A stretch of DNA of 17,288 bases from ZC4RG30 sp040508085 (GTDB taxonomy: Bacteria; Pseudomonadota; Gammaproteobacteria; Steroidobacterales; Steroidobacteraceae), in contig JBEVNO010000170.1 in the NCBI GenBank assembly GCA_040508085.1, forward strand, positions 1 to 17,288, read 5' to 3'. Positions 14,696 to 17,288 of this stretch are shown here, one piece after another (the stretch's first letter is position 1; each line of letters opens with the position of its first letter). The notes beneath the pieces are model-generated. The model saw only the letters and a program-made list of their open reading frames with translations, did no database searches and had not been told where the DNA came from. The translations under genes were made by a program, and so were the position numbers.

Positions 14696-15525
14696 AGCAG
14701 ATCTTCCTCGAAGGGCTTGGTCTTTACGTTCCGGTCGATGTCGCACAGCGTCGCCAGCAGCGACTCCATGCGGGACAACGGCCAGGCATTGGGTCCGTCG
14801 GACAGGGCCTTGTCCGGGTCGGGATGGGTCTCGGCGAACAGGCCGGCAACGCCCGCGGCAATGGCAGCACGCGCCAGTACCGGCACGAATTCGCGCTGGC
14901 CACCGGAGGAGCCACCCTGCCCACCTGGCAACTGCACGGAGTGCGTGGCGTCGAATACCACCGGGCAGCCCGTGCGGCGCATCACTGGCAGCGCACGCAT
15001 GTCGGAAACCAGGTTGTTGTAGCCGAATGTGAAGCCGCGTTCGCACACCAGGATGTCGGCATTGCCGGTGGCGCGCGCCTTGTCGACGACGTTCTGCATT
15101 TCCCAGGGCGACAGGAACTGGCCTTTCTTGATGTTCACCGGCTTGCCGGCGCGCGCCACGCCCTGGATGAAGTTCGTCTGCCGACACAGGAAGGCGGGCG
15201 TCTGCAGCACATCGACCACGGCAGCCACCTCGTCCACCGGCGTGTCTTCATGCACGTCGGTAAGCACCGGCAGGCCGAATTTCTTCTTCACACCCTCGAG
15301 AATGGCCAGCCCCCGGGCAATGCCGGGCCCGCGGTAGGAACTGGTCGAGGAGCGATTGGCCTTGTCGAACGAAGCCTTGAACACAAAGGGGATGCCGAGC
15401 CTGCCGGTGATCTCCTGCAGGCTCCCCGCCACTTCCTCCACGAGCGCCTCGCTCTCGATGACGCAGGGGCCGGAAATCAGGAAGAACGGCCGGTCGTTGC
15501 CAACCTCGACGCCGGCCAGCTTCAT
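14692..15525 (-). CDS. kdsA: Kdo-8-phosphate synthase, metal-dependent class by key residues
   Basis: KdsA condenses PEP with arabinose 5-phosphate to Kdo-8-phosphate, the first committed step to the Kdo of the LPS inner core. The 277-residue product shows FKASFDKANRSS (49-60), QTPAFLCRQTNF (108-119), NIKKGQFLSPWE (131-142) and FGYNNLVSDMR (167-177). Cys21 in SGPCVIES, with His195, Glu232 and Asp243, aligns at a constant offset of 10 with the metal ligands of the Aquifex enzyme. E. coli KdsA has Asn at the Cys position and needs no metal. The gene overlaps pyrG (ATGA at 15525-15522) and eno by 4 bases each, so translation is probably coupled. No ribosome site of its own is clear. Confidence 0.98.
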   Translation of the reverse strand: MKLAGVEVGNDRPFFLISGPCVIESEALVEEVAGSLQEITGRLGIPFVFKASFDKANRSSTSSYRGPGIARGLAILEGVKKKFGLPVLTDVHEDTPVDEVAAVVDVLQTPAFLCRQTNFIQGVARAGKPVNIKKGQFLSPWEMQNVVDKARATGNADILVCERGFTFGYNNLVSDMRALPVMRRTGCPVVFDATHSVQLPGGQGGSSGGQREFVPVLARAAIAAGVAGLFAETHPDPDKALSDGPNAWPLSRMESLLATLCDIDRNVKTKPFEEDLL

Positions 15526-17165
15526 GCGCTGGCGGCCGCCGGCAGCTGCGCCGACCGTGCCGCCCGCGCCGCCTTGATGAAGCCGGTGAACAGCGCATGG
15601 CCGTCACGCGGATTCGACGTGAATTCCGGATGGAACTGCGTGGCGACGAACCAGGGATGCCCGGGCAGCTCGATGATCTCCACCAGCCCGTCATGCGAGA
15701 AGCCGGAGAACTTCAGACCGGCATTGCGGTACTGCTCGAGGAAGTTGTTGTTGAACTCGTAGCGGTGCCGATGGCGCTCGCGGATCAGGTCGGAGCCGTA
15801 CAGCTGCCGCGCCAGCGTGCCTTCGCCCAGTTCCACATCCTGCGCTCCGAGGCGCATGGTGCCGCCCAGCTCGGAGCCTTCGGTGCGCTGCTGCGAGCCG
15901 CGTGCGGCGTCCTGCCACTCGGTGATCATCGCGATCACCGGATGGGCAGTGCTGCGGTCGAACTCGGTGCTGTGGGCGCCGGTCAGGCCGAGCACATTGC
16001 GGCCGAATTCGATGGCGGCCACCTGCATGCCGAGACAGATGCCGAGGTATGGCACCTTGCGCTCGCGCGCGAAGCGCACCGCCTGGATCTTGCCCTCGAT
16101 GCCGCGTTCGCCGAAGCCGCCGGGCACCAGGATGGCATCCATGCCCTCAAGGCAGTCCGTACCGCGCAGCTCCACGTCGGTGGATTCGATGAAGTGCACA
16201 TTCACGCGCGTGCGGCTCTTCAGCCCGGCATGGGTCAGCGCCTCGTTCAGCGAGATGTAGGAATCGCGCATCTGCACGTACTTGCCCACCATCGCGATGT
16301 CGACCACGCCATCCGGATGGGCCCTGGCCTGCACCACCTGCTGCCAGGCGCTGAGGTCGGCGACCGGCGCAGTGAGCCCCAGGCGTTTGACCACGATGTC
16401 ATCCAGGCCCTGCTCGCGCAGCAGCATCGGGATCTTGTAGATGTCGTCGGCGTCGATGGCGCTGATGACCGCGCGTTCCTCCACGTTGGTGAACAAGGCG
16501 ATCTTGCGGCGCTGCTCGTCGGGCAGCGGGTCCTTGGCGCGGCACAGCAGGATGTCCGGCTGGATGCCGATGCCGCGCAGCTCCTTGACCGAATGCTGAG
16601 TGGGCTTGGTCTTGATCTCCGAGCCACCCACCACCGGCACCAGCGTGAGATGCATGAATACGCAGTGGTCGCGGCCGAGTTCGACGCCCATCTGGCGGAT
16701 GGCCTCGAGGAACGGCAGGGATTCGATGTCGCCCACCGTGCCACCAATTTCCACCATGCAGACGTCGGCGTCGCCGGCGCCCAGCTTGATGCTGCGCTTG
16801 ATCTCGTCGGTGATATGCGGGATGACCTGCACGGTGCCGCCGAGATAATCGCCGCGCCGCTCGCGCTCGATCACACGCTGGTAGATACGGCCGGTGGTGA
16901 AATTGCTGTGGCGGCCCGTAGTGGTGCGCACGAAGCGCTCGTAGTGGCCGAGGTCGAGGTCGGACTCGGTGCCGTCGCTGGTGACGAACACCTCACCATG
17001 CTGGAACGGGCTCATGGTGCCTGGATCCACGTTGATGTACGGATCTAGCTTCACCATCGAGATCTTCAGGCCGCGCGATTCGAGGATCGCGCCGAGCGAA
17101 GCGGCCGCGATGCCCTTCCCCAAAGAAGAAACAACGCCACCTGTGACGAAAACAAAACGAGTCAT
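15522..17165 (-). CDS. pyrG: CTP synthase
   Basis: PyrG makes CTP from UTP using ATP and glutamine. The 547-residue product (545 in E. coli) has the synthetase domain (about 1-266) with the nucleotide-binding SSLGKGI (13-19), and a class I glutamine amidotransferase domain (about 288-535) with the nucleophile Cys377 (LGICLGMQ) and His512/Glu514 (FHPEFTSNPRDG). I chose the ATG at 17165 because it begins the family-typical MTRFVFVTGGVVSSLGKG; 27 further in-frame codons upstream have no family resemblance. It is the first gene of the pyrG-kdsA-eno-ftsB-ispDF cluster. The residues after about 535 are Ala-rich and variable. Confidence 0.98.
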   Translation of the reverse strand: MTRFVFVTGGVVSSLGKGIAAASLGAILESRGLKISMVKLDPYINVDPGTMSPFQHGEVFVTSDGTESDLDLGHYERFVRTTTGRHSNFTTGRIYQRVIERERRGDYLGGTVQVIPHITDEIKRSIKLGAGDADVCMVEIGGTVGDIESLPFLEAIRQMGVELGRDHCVFMHLTLVPVVGGSEIKTKPTQHSVKELRGIGIQPDILLCRAKDPLPDEQRRKIALFTNVEERAVISAIDADDIYKIPMLLREQGLDDIVVKRLGLTAPVADLSAWQQVVQARAHPDGVVDIAMVGKYVQMRDSYISLNEALTHAGLKSRTRVNVHFIESTDVELRGTDCLEGMDAILVPGGFGERGIEGKIQAVRFARERKVPYLGICLGMQVAAIEFGRNVLGLTGAHSTEFDRSTAHPVIAMITEWQDAARGSQQRTEGSELGGTMRLGAQDVELGEGTLARQLYGSDLIRERHRHRYEFNNNFLEQYRNAGLKFSGFSHDGLVEIIELPGHPWFVATQFHPEFTSNPRDGHALFTGFIKAARAARSAQLPAAASA

Positions 17166-17288
17166 GGGAATGCACCGCCGGTAGTTGCAAGGGAGGCCGG
17201 CGCGCTTCTCGCGCTGCACGACTGCGACGGGCCGACAGGCTAGCAAATCGCACCGCCGCTCGCCACTGAAAAGGGGTCAGATTTATTT
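17166..17288 (-). promoter_or_regulatory. pyrG leader and upstream region
   Basis: These 123 bases precede pyrG and must carry the cluster promoter unless transcription enters from outside the window. TAGCCT (minus, 17242-17237) is a weak -10-like hexamer with no clear -35. GCGCG-CTTCT-CGCGC (17200-17214) can form a small hairpin in the leader. No good Shine-Dalgarno precedes the ATG. The outer end carries a separate GGGGTCAG tract. Confidence 0.3.
17273..17288. repeat. GGGGTCAGATTTATTT tract at the window edge
   Basis: Read on the minus strand this is AAATAAATCTGACCCC. Very similar tracts, from memory, often flank REP-associated tyrosine transposase genes in proteobacteria, especially Xanthomonadales. 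The tract runs off the window, so the element itself is not seen. Confidence 0.35.

Noticed and set aside
14696..15187. N-terminal extension of the eno frame
   Set aside because: It overlaps kdsA in another frame; the enolase family start is at 14695.
15597..17048. Plus-strand open frame of 483 codons
   Set aside because: It is antisense to pyrG, with no domain or start signal.

Overview
The window looks like chromosomal DNA from a GC-rich gammaproteobacterium. The rpfE-like/recJ/prfB/lysS order, the form of the Pcm N-terminus and the Cys-type KdsA all resemble Xanthomonadales or a nearby lineage; this placement is inference from gene content, not a phylogeny. Almost all of it is densely packed housekeeping sequence, and most genes are on the minus strand with overlaps or gaps of only a few bases.

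Right block (about 11.3-17.2 kb, minus strand, read right to left): pyrG-kdsA-eno-ftsB-ispDF. It combines CTP synthesis, Kdo-8-phosphate synthesis for LPS, a glycolytic enzyme that makes the PEP used by KdsA, a divisome protein and a fused IspD-IspF enzyme of the MEP isoprenoid pathway. pyrG/kdsA and kdsA/eno each overlap by 4 bases. An Smr-domain gene on the plus strand converges on ispDF so closely that one CTAG palindrome supplies both stop codons. That gene is divergent from surE-pcm (minus). truD, often found between ispF and surE, is not here.

Middle (about 8.3-9.8 kb, plus strand): a small Mth938/DUF498-domain protein and a predicted FKBP-type peptidyl-prolyl isomerase lipoprotein. A 322-base intergenic region follows. 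Its central part is much less GC-rich than its surroundings, holds an inverted repeat and has no convincing gene.

Left block (1-8.3 kb, minus strand): rpfE-like/recJ/prfB/lysS, then a secreted trypsin-like protease, an FHA-domain multi-spanning membrane protein and a secreted protein cut by the window edge. recJ begins with GTG overlapping the previous stop. prfB needs a programmed +1 frameshift at CTT-TGA-C to make RF2. The protease/FHA/secreted-protein trio is the least understood part and the best candidate for new biology.

The right edge ends in a GGGGTCAGATTTATTT tract, which resembles sequence often seen beside REP-associated tyrosine transposases. No rRNA, tRNA, CRISPR array, prophage gene or complete insertion sequence was recognised.
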